From positions 1 through 46,077 of the forward strand of contig MCFG01000480.1 of the NCBI GenBank assembly GCA_002104895.1: a stretch of DNA of 46,077 nucleotides, given 5' to 3'. Shown in pieces: positions 11,644 through 22,328 of this stretch. The position numbers were made by a program, and so were the translations under genes. Under the pieces are notes generated by a model. It ran no database searches, was not told where the DNA came from, and saw only the letters and a program-made list of their open reading frames with translations. Position 1 is the first letter of the stretch. Each line of letters opens with the position of its first letter. This stretch comes from Anaeromyces robustus (taxonomy: Eukaryota > Neocallimastigomycota > Neocallimastigomycetes > Neocallimastigales > Neocallimastigaceae).

Positions 11644-12085
11644 TTTAAATACCAATTATGATAATCTTGCACGTATCGATATGCCATCAATGCCAATGCC
11701 AACTTTAATAAATAAATCGGTATTAGAAGATAAACTTGATAAGAATAAATATTATGAATTAGAAGGATCTAATAAAGTTAATAAATCTAATACCAAAAGT
11801 ATAGAAAAGAAAGGATGTCTTCAAACGGTTTGTACCCTTTTTGCAAGTATTTTCTGTTGCTATTGGTTATGTGATGAGGGTTGTTGTTGTTGTTGTGATT
11901 GTTGTACTGAAAATACTGAAAATATAAAAAAGAATGATTGTAAAGATTCTTTACGTAATGTTTGTTTGGAATGTTTAAGTGAAAATTGTTTTCTCGATTG
12001 TCTAGAATGTGACGATAATTGTTGTACTTTAGGTGATTGTAACTTGAGTGATTGTCTAACGGTTGATTGTAATTTTGCATGTTAA
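11018..12085 (+). CDS. Possible LURP-one/tubby-like protein with 24-Cys tail
   Basis: 355 aa, intronless, no signal peptide. Residues about 40-195 resemble the LURP-one-related/tubby C-terminal fold. There is a strand-rich region with YKVEFRNL (120-127), ICDIFYG (145-151) and VICKIIR (159-165), then SGIDYIFMLGLASLFYN (176-192), the hydrophobic helix that threads this type of barrel. Residues 197-208 are a poly-Asn run from (AAT)n. From 267 to the end there are 24 Cys in 89 residues. They include CCCCCDCC (289-296) and regular C-x(2-5)-C spacing up to the final residue, Cys355. Such Cys clusters can be palmitoylated (scramblases of the related superfold carry a CCCPCC motif) or bind metal; both are inference. 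The family assignment is by pattern, not search. The start is the first in-frame ATG after AT-rich leader sequence; no partner gene is adjacent. Confidence 0.8.
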
Positions 12086-13055
12086 GTTATAAAATCATCA
12101 ATCATCAATCATCAATCTTAAAAGCAACTTTTTTTTTTATTCTTTATTATTATTATTATTATTTTTTTTAATACTTATACCCATATTTTATATATATAAT
12201 ATACATTTATTTATTTTATTTTATCATTTTTATTTTATTTTATAAATAAAATAAAAAGAATAAATTATTAATATATAGATAAATAATATAATAGAAATGA
12301 CATAGATAGAAAAATATATATATATAATATATATTTATTTTATATAAGTTTGTAATATGTATTAAAAACTATTTTTTAAAAATAAAAATAAAAAAAAAAT
12401 AAAAAAATTAAATAAAATTTTATAAAAGAAAAAAAAAAAAAATAAAAAAAAAAAAAAAAAAAAAGGAATATAAATATTATCAATATTTCAATCTTTCAAT
12501 ATTTTCATTTTTATTATTATTAATATTATTATATAGATCTTTCTATATATTTTTATATTTATATATTTATATATTTATATATTTATAGGTATATTAAAAA
12601 AAAAAAGTATCATATATATTTTATTATAAACTGTATAAAATAAAGTTTATTTTATATATTTTTCAATAATTCTAAGATGATAGAACTATTTTTTCTGTAT
12701 TTATGTATTTATGTATTTATGTATTTATTTATTCTATAAATGTATATATAAATATATAAATATATTTTTTTTCATATTTCTATTTATATATAAATTAAAA
12801 TATTTATAATAATAAATCATAGTAATAGAAAAAAAGTTTATAAAAAAATTTCTCATAATTCTCATTGATGATAATGATGGATAAATGGGAATGGAATGAT
12901 TATAATATGAGTGTACTATTAAAAAAAAAAAAAAAAAAAAAATTAGTTTTAATAATATATTATCATCCACAATATATATTATATAATTATCTTTGATTTT
13001 TAAATGATTATATCTTAACATAATGTATAAATAAAAAAAAAAAAAAAAAAAAAAA
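12086..13055. other. Gene-free 3' flank of the Cys-tail gene
   Basis: Starts with a 7-bp repeat (CATCAAT, about three to four copies at 12096-12118) just after the stop codon. Long A runs and (TATTTA)n runs at 12540-12590 and 12700-12735 follow. The minus-strand open frame at 12734-13060 is Phe- and Tyr-rich with a run of Phe at each A tract, and I do not accept it as a gene. Confidence 0.5.
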
Positions 13056-13126
13056 ACCATTACAGATAGACGCGAAGTAGATCTGTAATATACATATGGT
13101 AGACCTTAACTAGTTTTTTTTTTTTT
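13056..13126 (+). ncRNA. Candidate structured RNA with 3' T tract
   Basis: A GC-enriched island in AT-only DNA. ATTACAGAT (13059-13067) pairs perfectly with ATCTGTAAT (13081-13089) around a 13-nt loop, AGACGCGAAGTAG. ACCAT (13056-13060) can alternatively close with ATGGT (13096-13100). A run of T starts at about 13114, as expected for an RNA polymerase III terminator. I see no tRNA, U6 or 5S signature, so the identity is unknown and transcription is unproven. Confidence 0.25.
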
Positions 13127-14396
13127 TTTATTTTATTTAATTAAATTTCTTTACTAAATATTTATTTTTCTTAATATTTTTCTTAAATTTAACTACATAT
13201 ATGTAATTTTTATAAAATATCATTAATACTTATAAATTTGCTAACTAATTTTTATCCTACTTGTTAAGAGTTTTTATTAGAAAAATATGAGTAAAATATT
13301 GAAAGCTTGAAATGGTCAGGATTGTTAATAATATTATAATAATATAGTATTATAAATTTTTAATAAAATAAATAAAATTAAAATTATAATATTAATAGTA
13401 ATAAGTTAAGTAATGTTAATAATATTCCTTTATTTTTATATTTTATATCTTTTTTTCTATTTTTTTTTTTTTATTTTTTTTTTCAAGAATTTTTTAATTA
13501 GTTCATAGTTCCTAAAATAAAAATTAATTAATTAATTGTAAGAAATAAATAAGCAAAAGAAAATTAAAAAAAATTTTTTTTTTTTAAATTTGATGGTAAC
13601 GGCTAAAATTTCAATTGAATATGAAACAAATTTTGAAATTAATTAATTTATTTAAATATGGATATGAAATTTTTATATTTATGAAAAAAAGAAGAAAAAA
13701 AAGAAAAAAAAGAGAAACATTATTTAAAAATAAGATTATTGTTAATAAAATTATTATTAATAAATTTAGTTAAAAATTATATCGTATTAAATATTTAAAA
13801 ATTAAAATTAAAATTAAATTATATATATTATTTATATATATTAACTATACATTATTATTAATTAATTTAAATTCTATAATATCTATCTATTTATTTATTA
13901 ATTTATATTTAATCATTTATTTATTATATTTATTTATTTTATATTTATTTATTTATTTATTTATAAAAAACGATTGAATCATTAATAATAGGATTTAAAA
14001 AGATAGAGCAAAACAAAATAATATATAAACGTAAAAACATTGACTTAACTATATAAAAAAAATCAAAATATTAAAATTTAATTAATTGAATCAATGAAAA
14101 TAAAAATAAATAAAGTAAAAAGAAAAGAAACAATAGCAATATATTATATATTATAATATTATTATTTAAAAATAAATAAAGAAATATTGTATATTGTATA
14201 TTGTACATTGTATATTGTATAAAAATATTAAAAAAAAAAGAGGATAAGCATTATAATAAAAAAACAAAAAATTATTATTATTTAAAATTTAAAGTTCTTT
14301 TTCTTTCTTTTTTTTATTTTATTTTTTGTTTTAATTTTAATTAAAAAAATATTATTATTTTTATTATTTTTATTATTTTAATTATTATAAAACATT

Positions 14397-14431
<35 letters not shown>

Positions 14432-14724
14432 TTTTAAATTGTTTCCAAATAAAAATATAATAAAATATAATAAAATAAAATAAAAAAATAAAAAAAAAAA
14501 AACATTGTTTTTAATTATAATTATAATAAAAATAATAATTTTGATATATTTTAAACTTTTATGGAAAATAATAATAAAACATGCAGATAAAACGTTTTAT
14601 GTTTTATTGTTTAAGTTTTTTTGTGATTCTTTAAAAAATTTTAAAATTTAATAATTTAAAAAATTTTTTTAATTAATTAAAAAAATTTTTTTATTTTATT
14701 TTATTTTATTTTTTAATTGTTATA
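13127..14724. other. Gene-free AT spacer
   Basis: Low-complexity DNA with (TTTA)n at 14398-14434, (TATTG)n-like runs near 14184-14220 and A-rich stretches. The patches near 13255-13320 and 13590-13625 are less repetitive, but contain no open frame or recognisable fold. Confidence 0.5.
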
Positions 14725-15019
14725 TTGTTTTATTTTATTTTATTTTATTTTATTTTATTTTATTTTATTTTATTTTATTTTATTTTATTTTATTTTATTT
14801 TATTTTATTTTATTTTATTTTATTTTATTTTATTTTATTTTATTTTATTTTATTTTATTTTATTTTATTTTATTTTATTTTATTTTATTTTATTTTATTT
14901 TATTTTATTTTATTTTATTTTATTTTATTTTATTTTATTTTATTTTATTTTATTTTATTTTATTTTATTTTATTTTATTTTATTTTATTTTATTTTATTT
15001 TATTTTATTTTATTTTATA
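14725..15019. repeat. (TTTTA)n pentanucleotide satellite, opposite orientation
   Basis: An essentially perfect run of about 58 TTTTA units. TTTTA is a rotation of the reverse complement of AAAAT, so this array is inverted relative to the 1.4-kb array at 8765-10160. Open frames of about 100 codons across it are repeat artefacts. Confidence 0.97.
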
Positions 15020-15080
15020 TGATATTGTTTATATTATATTAATTTTTTTTATTATATTTATTATATGTTATATGTTATAT

Positions 15081-15400
15081 AATCCGGTTTCCACAACGGA
15101 ATTTTTTTTTTATTTATATATTTATAATAAATAAATAATAAATAATAATAAATAAATAAATAATAATAAATAATGTTAAAAAATTTATTGTAATACAAAA
15201 CAAAATAATAATAAATATATAATAAAAATATAATAAATACATAATAAATATATAATAAATATATAATAAATAATAATCCGGTTTCCACAAAACGGATTTT
15301 TTTATATAATAAATAAATAATAAATAATGTTATAATTTAAAATATTATAATTTGTTGCAATATAAAACAAAAATAATAATAAATAATAATAATAAATAAT
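15081..15400. repeat. Tandem duplication led by AATCCGGTTTCCACAA
   Basis: The 16-mer AATCCGGTTTCCACAA occurs at 15081-15096 and 15275-15290. Each copy is followed by a CGGA that pairs with TCCG to make a small hairpin, then a T run, then a similar sequence with AATAATGTTA and a GCAATA/GTAATA-AAACAAA block. The repeat period is 194 bp. A shortened third start (ATCCGTTTTTC) appears at 15480. Confidence 0.8.
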
Positions 15401-15448
15401 AATAATAAACATTGATAATAATAAACATTGATAATAATAAACATTGAT
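15401..15448. repeat. 16-bp tandem repeat, three copies
   Basis: AATAATAAACATTGAT is repeated perfectly at 15401, 15417 and 15433, directly after the 194-bp tandem duplication. Confidence 0.9.
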
Positions 15449-16104
15449 AATAATAATAAATAAATAATAATAAAATAAAATCCGTTTTTCTTTTTCTTTT
15501 TCTTCTTCTATTGTATATACAATAAAAAAAAAATGTTTTATTAAATATTTATCATATAAAAATAAAATAAAATAAAATAAAAAAGTTTATTTAATAATAA
15601 ATTAGTTAAAAAACAACAATAAAAAAACAATAAAAAAATATAAAAAAAATAAAAAAAAATATGGAATAAAATTTAAAGATGAATCAATTCAAATAATTAT
15701 ATAATATAATATATTCATTATATATTATATTTATTTATTATAAATTATTTTATATATAATAATTATATTAATAATATATATAATATGATTTTGTATATAG
15801 GCATTAAATTAATTATTAATCAATGAAACAATAAATAATAAATAATAAATAATAAATAAAATAAAATAAAATAAAACTAAATAAAATTAAATAATTATTT
15901 CTTTTTATTTTTTATTATTATTTTAATTTTATATTATATTATATTTTTTATTATATTTTAAAATTTATAACATGGAATATTTTTTTATTTTTTTTTTATT
16001 TTAAACTATTATTTATTTATATTATTAAATATTAATTTTTTTATTTTCCCTTCTATTACATTAACTATCATTTTATTATTTTATTATTTTATTAATTTTT
16101 TCAA

Positions 16105-16138
<34 letters not shown>

Positions 16139-16572
16139 TTTTACTAAATATATAAACACATAAGTATATAAATATATATTATTATTTATTTATTATTTAC
16201 TATTTATTTATTTATTATTTATATATTTATTTATTTATTATTTATATATTTATTTATTATTTATTAAAAGCCATTAATTAATTAGTATTTAATAATTTTA
16301 AGATTAATGATCATTAATTTATTTTTCATTTTGATTATTATAGAAAAATAAAAGTTTTTTTTTTCTTTTTTTTTTTTTTTTTATTTTTTTGTATTCTTTT
16401 TCTTTTTTTTTTTTTTTTTTTTTTTTTTATTTTTGTACTTTTGTATTCCTTTTTTACATTAAAATTATCATTTTATTTTGGTTTAATTTTAAATATATAG
16501 TTTAAAAATAAAGAAAAAAATTATATATAAATATAAATATAAATATAAATATCAATTATTCATTAGATTATA

Positions 16573-16605
<33 letters not shown>

Positions 16606-17076
16606 CTTATTGATATTTTATTATTTTTTATAATTATAATAATAATAATTATGATTTTTACTAAATCTAATCATTCTAAAAAATAAATCTAATCATTCTA
16701 AAAAATAAAAAAAATTCTCCTCAATTAAATTAAATCATTAAATCATTATTTCATTTGTACAACTTTAATTTTAATTGACATTCATGGTCATCAATTTTTT
16801 TTATGTGTATTCTATTAATTTTTAAATATAATTTTTAATAATATATATAATATATATTAATATAATATATATAATATATATACTATAATAATATAAAAAT
16901 ATATAATAATTATATTATATAATCTTCTTTTATATTTATTTGTTATATTTAATTATTTTATTTTATTTTATTATAATTAACACAATTCTATTAATTTTTT
17001 CTTTCTTTTTTTTTTTTTTAAAGTTTATATAATTGTGTAATGAATTATTTTATAATAAAGTTAGTTATTTATTTAA

Positions 17077-17107
<31 letters not shown>

Positions 17108-17945
17108 ATTTTCCCTCTTTTTTTTTTTTTTTTCTATTATTATTATTATTATATTATTTATTATATTATATTATATTTTATTATTATATATATTATATAT
17201 ATTTTATTTAATATTTTATTTAATATTTTTTCCCCGGTTATCCATATTGTTTTTCTTTTCTTTTTTTTTTTTTTTTCTAAATATATATAGAATTTTTTTT
17301 TTCCGGATGGATAGATATAAGACAATAATAAAATGAATAAATGAAATCAAATAAAATGAAAAAAAGAAAAAGAAAAAAAAAAAAGAGATATTAAAAGTAA
17401 TAAAATGTTTTATTTTTAATTTTAATTTTAATTTTTATTTTATTTTAATTTTATTTTGCTTTGTTTTGTTTTCGTTTTTTTTTTTGTTTTTGTTTTCGTT
17501 TTTGTTTTTATTTTGGATTTTTTTTTTTTTTATTCATAATAATGAAATATGATATATAGGATTATATTTATAATGAATCATCCTTTTTATATATATTTAT
17601 ATATAAAAAATAGGATATTATTATTAATATTATTTTAAGAAAAATTATTAAAAAGAGTTAAAAAAATATATATATTTAACAATATATTTTATTTATAAAT
17701 AAAAAAAATTATTAAAATATTTAATATATTTCTTTCTTTTTTTTTTTATTTATTATTTTTTATATAATAAAAAAATAAAAATGAATATATTAAATATTTT
17801 GTGGTATACTTTTTATTTATTATATCTATAGATTAGTATTTTTTTTTTTTTTTTTTTTTTTTTTTCATTTTTTTTTTTATTTTTCTTTCTTTTAATTTAA
17901 CTTAATTAAACTTAATTTAATCTATGAGTGTGTGTGGTATGGAGG

Positions 17946-17988
<43 letters not shown>

Positions 17989-18139
17989 AAATTTATATTT
18001 CCTTTTTTTTTTTTTTTCTTTTCTTCTTTTTTTTTCTTTTTTTCTTTTTTCTTCTTTTTTCTTCTTCTTGAAAAGATTAAATCTTAAAACAAAAAAAAAA
18101 AAAAAATGGTTTAATAGTTTAATGGTTTAATAATTTACT
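15449..18139. other. Gene-free AT spacer
   Basis: Trinucleotide (TTA)n runs (16106-16136, 16573-16604), (TTTA)n runs (16186-16265), a 17-bp duplicated AAATCTAATCATTCTAAA (about 16662-16700), many T runs and an A run of about 38 at 17949-17986. The Phe-rich open frame at 17033-17290 follows T tracts and is rejected as a gene. Confidence 0.5.
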
Positions 18140-19096
18140 TTAAACTATAATGATTTTATTATCTTTTGAAGAGGTTAAGGAATGTTCTTCTTTTGATATA
18201 TAATACAACATAATTTGATCTATAAACATCATATAATATGTAGTATTTACAATAAATATTCTTAAATCTTCAAAACTCCAATCATAACTTTTAAAATTTA
18301 ATCTTAAAATAGCAGAAGATCCCATGATTGGTATACCTATAAGTCCTATAATTGCTGATACTAAGATACGATATTCTGATATATTTCTAAATTTTTTAAG
18401 AAATCCAAAATTAATACTTTCAGTTTCTTTAAAAATAGCACGTTTCATAGCAATATAAACAGAACTATCATAAAGTAAGGAACAACAAAGACTTGCTAAA
18501 TAGATAGCCCAATAAACATTATAAAAATTATCTTCTTCTAATTTAATATTATCTTTATCCACCGTAAAATGATATAACATCATCACTATTTTGGAAAGAT
18601 TAAATATAAAACAGGTTACATAAATATACCATAAATTTTTTTTATCTTCACCAACAACAACAGCTCTTGTACGTATTAATGGATACCAATCTCCTACGAT
18701 TTCCCCTGAATACCAAAATATTCCAGCCAGCTGTCGAGAAATAAACCATCTTAATGGATGATGTTCTGCTTTGGTAACAGGTTCTGCAACACATATACCA
18801 TCTATTTTATGATAAAAGGTAGTATATCTTTGACCATATTGATCAAGTATATCACCAATTGTTCTTAATATATAATGAAAGATAACAATTTTTATTACTG
18901 GTTTTTTAAAATTAAAACGATGCATTATTAGTAATAATAATGTCCAATAAAAAAATTGACTTGTTAATGGTTTTATTAATATTACTACCATTCTTCTCAC
19001 TTCATCAATAGTTTCTTGGTATCTTTCTTGATCTGTCATATTGGCATTTAAAAATTTTTCACAATATATCATATCTTCATAATTAAATTCTGGCAT
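18140..19096 (-). CDS. Multi-pass membrane protein, hypothetical
   Basis: 318 aa, family not recognised. About six or seven hydrophobic segments are visible: 38-58, 66-84, 117-135 (weaker, with WYSGEIVGDWYP just after), 155-177, 194-217, 242-263 and 280-300. The N-terminus is acidic and soluble (EFNYEDMIYCEKF...). The C-terminus ends in a short Ser/Lys tail. There is no signal peptide, so the first membrane segment would act as the anchor. Charged or polar residues occur within or beside helices: HRF at 59-61, RTIGDILDQYGQR at 78-90 and EHHPLRW at 111-117. This hints at a transporter, channel or enzyme rather than a plain anchor, but nothing identifies a substrate. The start is the first Met, with T-rich upstream sequence. 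It is intronless. The codon composition is clearly coding, unlike the flanks. Confidence 0.8.
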   Translation of the reverse strand: MPEFNYEDMIYCEKFLNANMTDQERYQETIDEVRRMVVILIKPLTSQFFYWTLLLLIMHRFNFKKPVIKIVIFHYILRTIGDILDQYGQRYTTFYHKIDGICVAEPVTKAEHHPLRWFISRQLAGIFWYSGEIVGDWYPLIRTRAVVVGEDKKNLWYIYVTCFIFNLSKIVMMLYHFTVDKDNIKLEEDNFYNVYWAIYLASLCCSLLYDSSVYIAMKRAIFKETESINFGFLKKFRNISEYRILVSAIIGLIGIPIMGSSAILRLNFKSYDWSFEDLRIFIVNTTYYMMFIDQIMLYYISKEEHSLTSSKDNKIIIV

Positions 19097-21649
19097 TTTG
19101 ATAATTTATTTATTTATATTTATTATAATTAATGGGAGGTTAAAAAAAAATGAGGTAAAAAAAAAATTATTATTTTTTTTATTTCGTTTAATTTTTTGTT
19201 ATTAAAAAATTTTTTAAGTTTTTTTTTTTTTTTTTTTAATTATTGTTTTTTGTTAATGATATCGTTTTTATTTTATTTTATTTTATTTGATTTTTATTTA
19301 TTCTAGCTTTTCGTTTTTTTGTTAAGTTTTGTTTTATTTTGTTTTTTTTATTGTTATTTTTATTTTTGTTTTATTATTTCTTTTAAAAAATGGATATATA
19401 TTTATCAAAAATATATTTATTTTTTTTTTATTATTATAAAGACATTTTTTTTTTTGCATAGAGGGTATAATTATTATTCTTTTTTGTTATTTTTCTTTGT
19501 TTTTTGTTATGTCTTTAATTTGTTTCGTTAAGTTTTTAATAATTATATTTATACTTTTATTCTTTTAAAAAAGTATTACTATTTTTATATTTTTGAAATA
19601 TTTAGATTATATACAAAATTTCTTTTAGATAATTTTTATATAATAATTATTTTATTTTATTTTTATTGTTTTTCCATATAGTTGATTTCCTATTAATTAT
19701 TATAATAATGAATAAAAATAAAAAAACAGTTAGATATTTAATATTTTTTTATAAAAAAATTTATCATGTTTATTAGTATAATAATAATAATATTATTATT
19801 ATCTAGTTACCTTAATATAATATATACATGATTTTTTTATTAAGGAAATATTCTAAATTTTTTTTTTTCTATTTCACTAAATATACCTTTTTATTTTATT
19901 TTTTTTTGTTTTTTTTTTTTTTTATTATCAAATGAACAAATATAATACTTGTTATATTTAATAATTATGAAAAAAAATAAGAATAAAAAAAAAAAAAAAG
20001 GAAAATAAAATAATATAATTTACAAAAATTATAAAAATAATAACAAAAAAATTCAAGTTATAAAAATCTTCATAAGAAAAAAAAAAAAAAAAAGAAAAAA
20101 AATAAAAAATAGAAGATACTTAATTAGCTCTTATATACTAAACTCCTATTCAATACAAAAATTTAATGAATTATAAATTAAATAAATAATAAATAAAACA
20201 TAATAGATTTATATATATTGGAATACATTGTTTTAAATATATATTAATTGTTTTATATATTATATACATGGTATGAAACAAAAAAAATTTTTTTTTTTTT
20301 TTTTGGATAAACAAAAAGAATATAAACTTTAATTTATAATAAAAATAAAACATTCCCATATAATATTTTTATTTGTTTAAAAAGAATGTTATATGTTATA
20401 TTATATAATATATATAATATAAATATATAATATATATTATATATTTTTTTTTAAATATAAAGTCATTTTCATAATTAAATTAAAACATTATTAAATATTA
20501 ATAATAATAATAAATAAAAGAATATTCAAAAATCATTTATTTACTAAATATTTACTAAAAAAAACAATTAATATAATAGACTAATTAACTTTAATAAATA
20601 ATATATTAAAAAAAATTTATTAAAATATATTGTATTATTCATATATTAAAAAATATTAAAAAATATAAAATGTATTATATTTAAAATAAATTAAAATTTT
20701 TAATTTATTTTTTTTCCATTTTAAATAAAATCATTTATAATTATATATTTCTATATATTAAATAATATATAATCCAATATAAAATCAAATATATTATTAT
20801 ATATTATTATAATGATATTGTATTTATATATTAATATGTATGTAATGTGACATATTCAATTTTATATTAATATGTATTAAAATAATATATTGATAATAAA
20901 TTTTAATTATTATATATTTTGATAATAAGATTTTATTCCAGAATTATGCATGTCAATTTAATTAAATATATTAAAAATAATCAAAAAAACAAATACAAAA
21001 AAAAAAATAATGCTTAATTTTTTTTTTATTTTTTTTATTTTATTTTATTTTTTTTTTTTGGTTTTTCATTTTATAATATTTATTATATTTATTATATTTA
21101 CATTATAATACTATTAAAATGATATGATAACTATTAATAATTCTATTAAATATTATTTATTACATTTTATTATTATTATCAATCATTAACATTTGTATTA
21201 TATTTTTTTATAATTAATTATTATTAATTATTGTTTTTATTAATATTATTAATAATGTAAACTATGAAAAAAAAATTTTATTATTACAATACAATATTAA
21301 ATAATTTTAATTTAATTTTAATTCTTATATAATATATATTATATATTATATATTATATATTATAATATAATATAAACAAATGTGTAATACAAAAAAAAAA
21401 AAATTAAATTGAATAAATTATATATAAAAAATAATAATAAAAAATTAACTTGGAGTTATGGTAAGGTAATACTAAATTATTTTTATTATTATTATCATAG
21501 TTAATTATAACTAATATTTTTTCAATAATTATTATTATCATAATAAATTATGCCAATATTTTAATTATTAAAACCATAACATAATATTAACACCACTTTT
21601 TTTTTATGATATTATTCTAATATGTTATTGTTAATTTTTTTTTAAAATA
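19097..21649. other. Gene-free AT spacer
   Basis: T- and A-run DNA with many TATATAA-type stretches (20390-20450, 21325-21370). The Phe/Tyr-rich open frames at 19319-19531 and 20171-20359 have repeat-driven composition and no domain, and are not accepted. No RNA gene seen. Confidence 0.5.
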
Positions 21650-21656
21650 TTATTAA

Positions 21657-21727
<71 letters not shown>

Positions 21728-21773
21728 TATTTTATTTTTTATTTTATTTTATTTTATTTTATTTTATTTTTAT

Positions 21774-21854
<81 letters not shown>

Positions 21855-21903
21855 TTTTATTTTATTTTTTATTTTATTTTATTTTATTTTATTTTATTTT
21901 TAT

Positions 21904-21976
<73 letters not shown>

Positions 21977-22030
21977 TTTTATTTTATTTTTTATTTTATT
22001 TTATTTTATTTTATTTTATTTTATTTTTAT

Positions 22031-22073
<43 letters not shown>

Positions 22074-22078
22074 GTTTG
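21650..22078. repeat. Compound microsatellite block, three copies of about 122-130 bp
   Basis: Each unit runs (ATT)n, then (TTTA)n, then (TTTTA)n with one T6 interruption. The T6 marks lie at 21735, 21865 and 21987, giving periods of 130 and 122 bp. The block ends in (TTTG/TTTA)n at 22074-22105, about 230 bp beyond the NRPS stop codon. Confidence 0.85.
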
Positions 22079-22328
22079 TTTATTTATTTGTTTGTTTGTT
22101 TATTTGAATTACTATGATTTGGTAAAATTTTCTAATATAATTATTCTTCTATTTATATACTGTTTTTATTTTTTATTTTCATTCTTTAATAAATGAGAAT
22201 AGGTTAATTATGAATCAAATGATAGAAAAAAAAATATTTATGTATACATAAATATTTTTTTATTCTATATTTATTTTTTATGTTATAAATTGTGGATTTT
22301 ATAACATAAAAATCATTAAAACTTTCTT

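Noticed and set aside
12734-13060. 108-codon minus-strand open frame
   Set aside because: Its Phe runs coincide with A tracts and it begins inside the candidate hairpin. No conserved motif is visible.
14717-15042. Two overlapping open frames of about 100 codons
   Set aside because: Translations of the TTTTA array in two frames, with no independent coding signal.
17033-17290. 85-codon Phe-rich open frame
   Set aside because: Composition follows T runs and TTA repeats; no domain or plausible start context.
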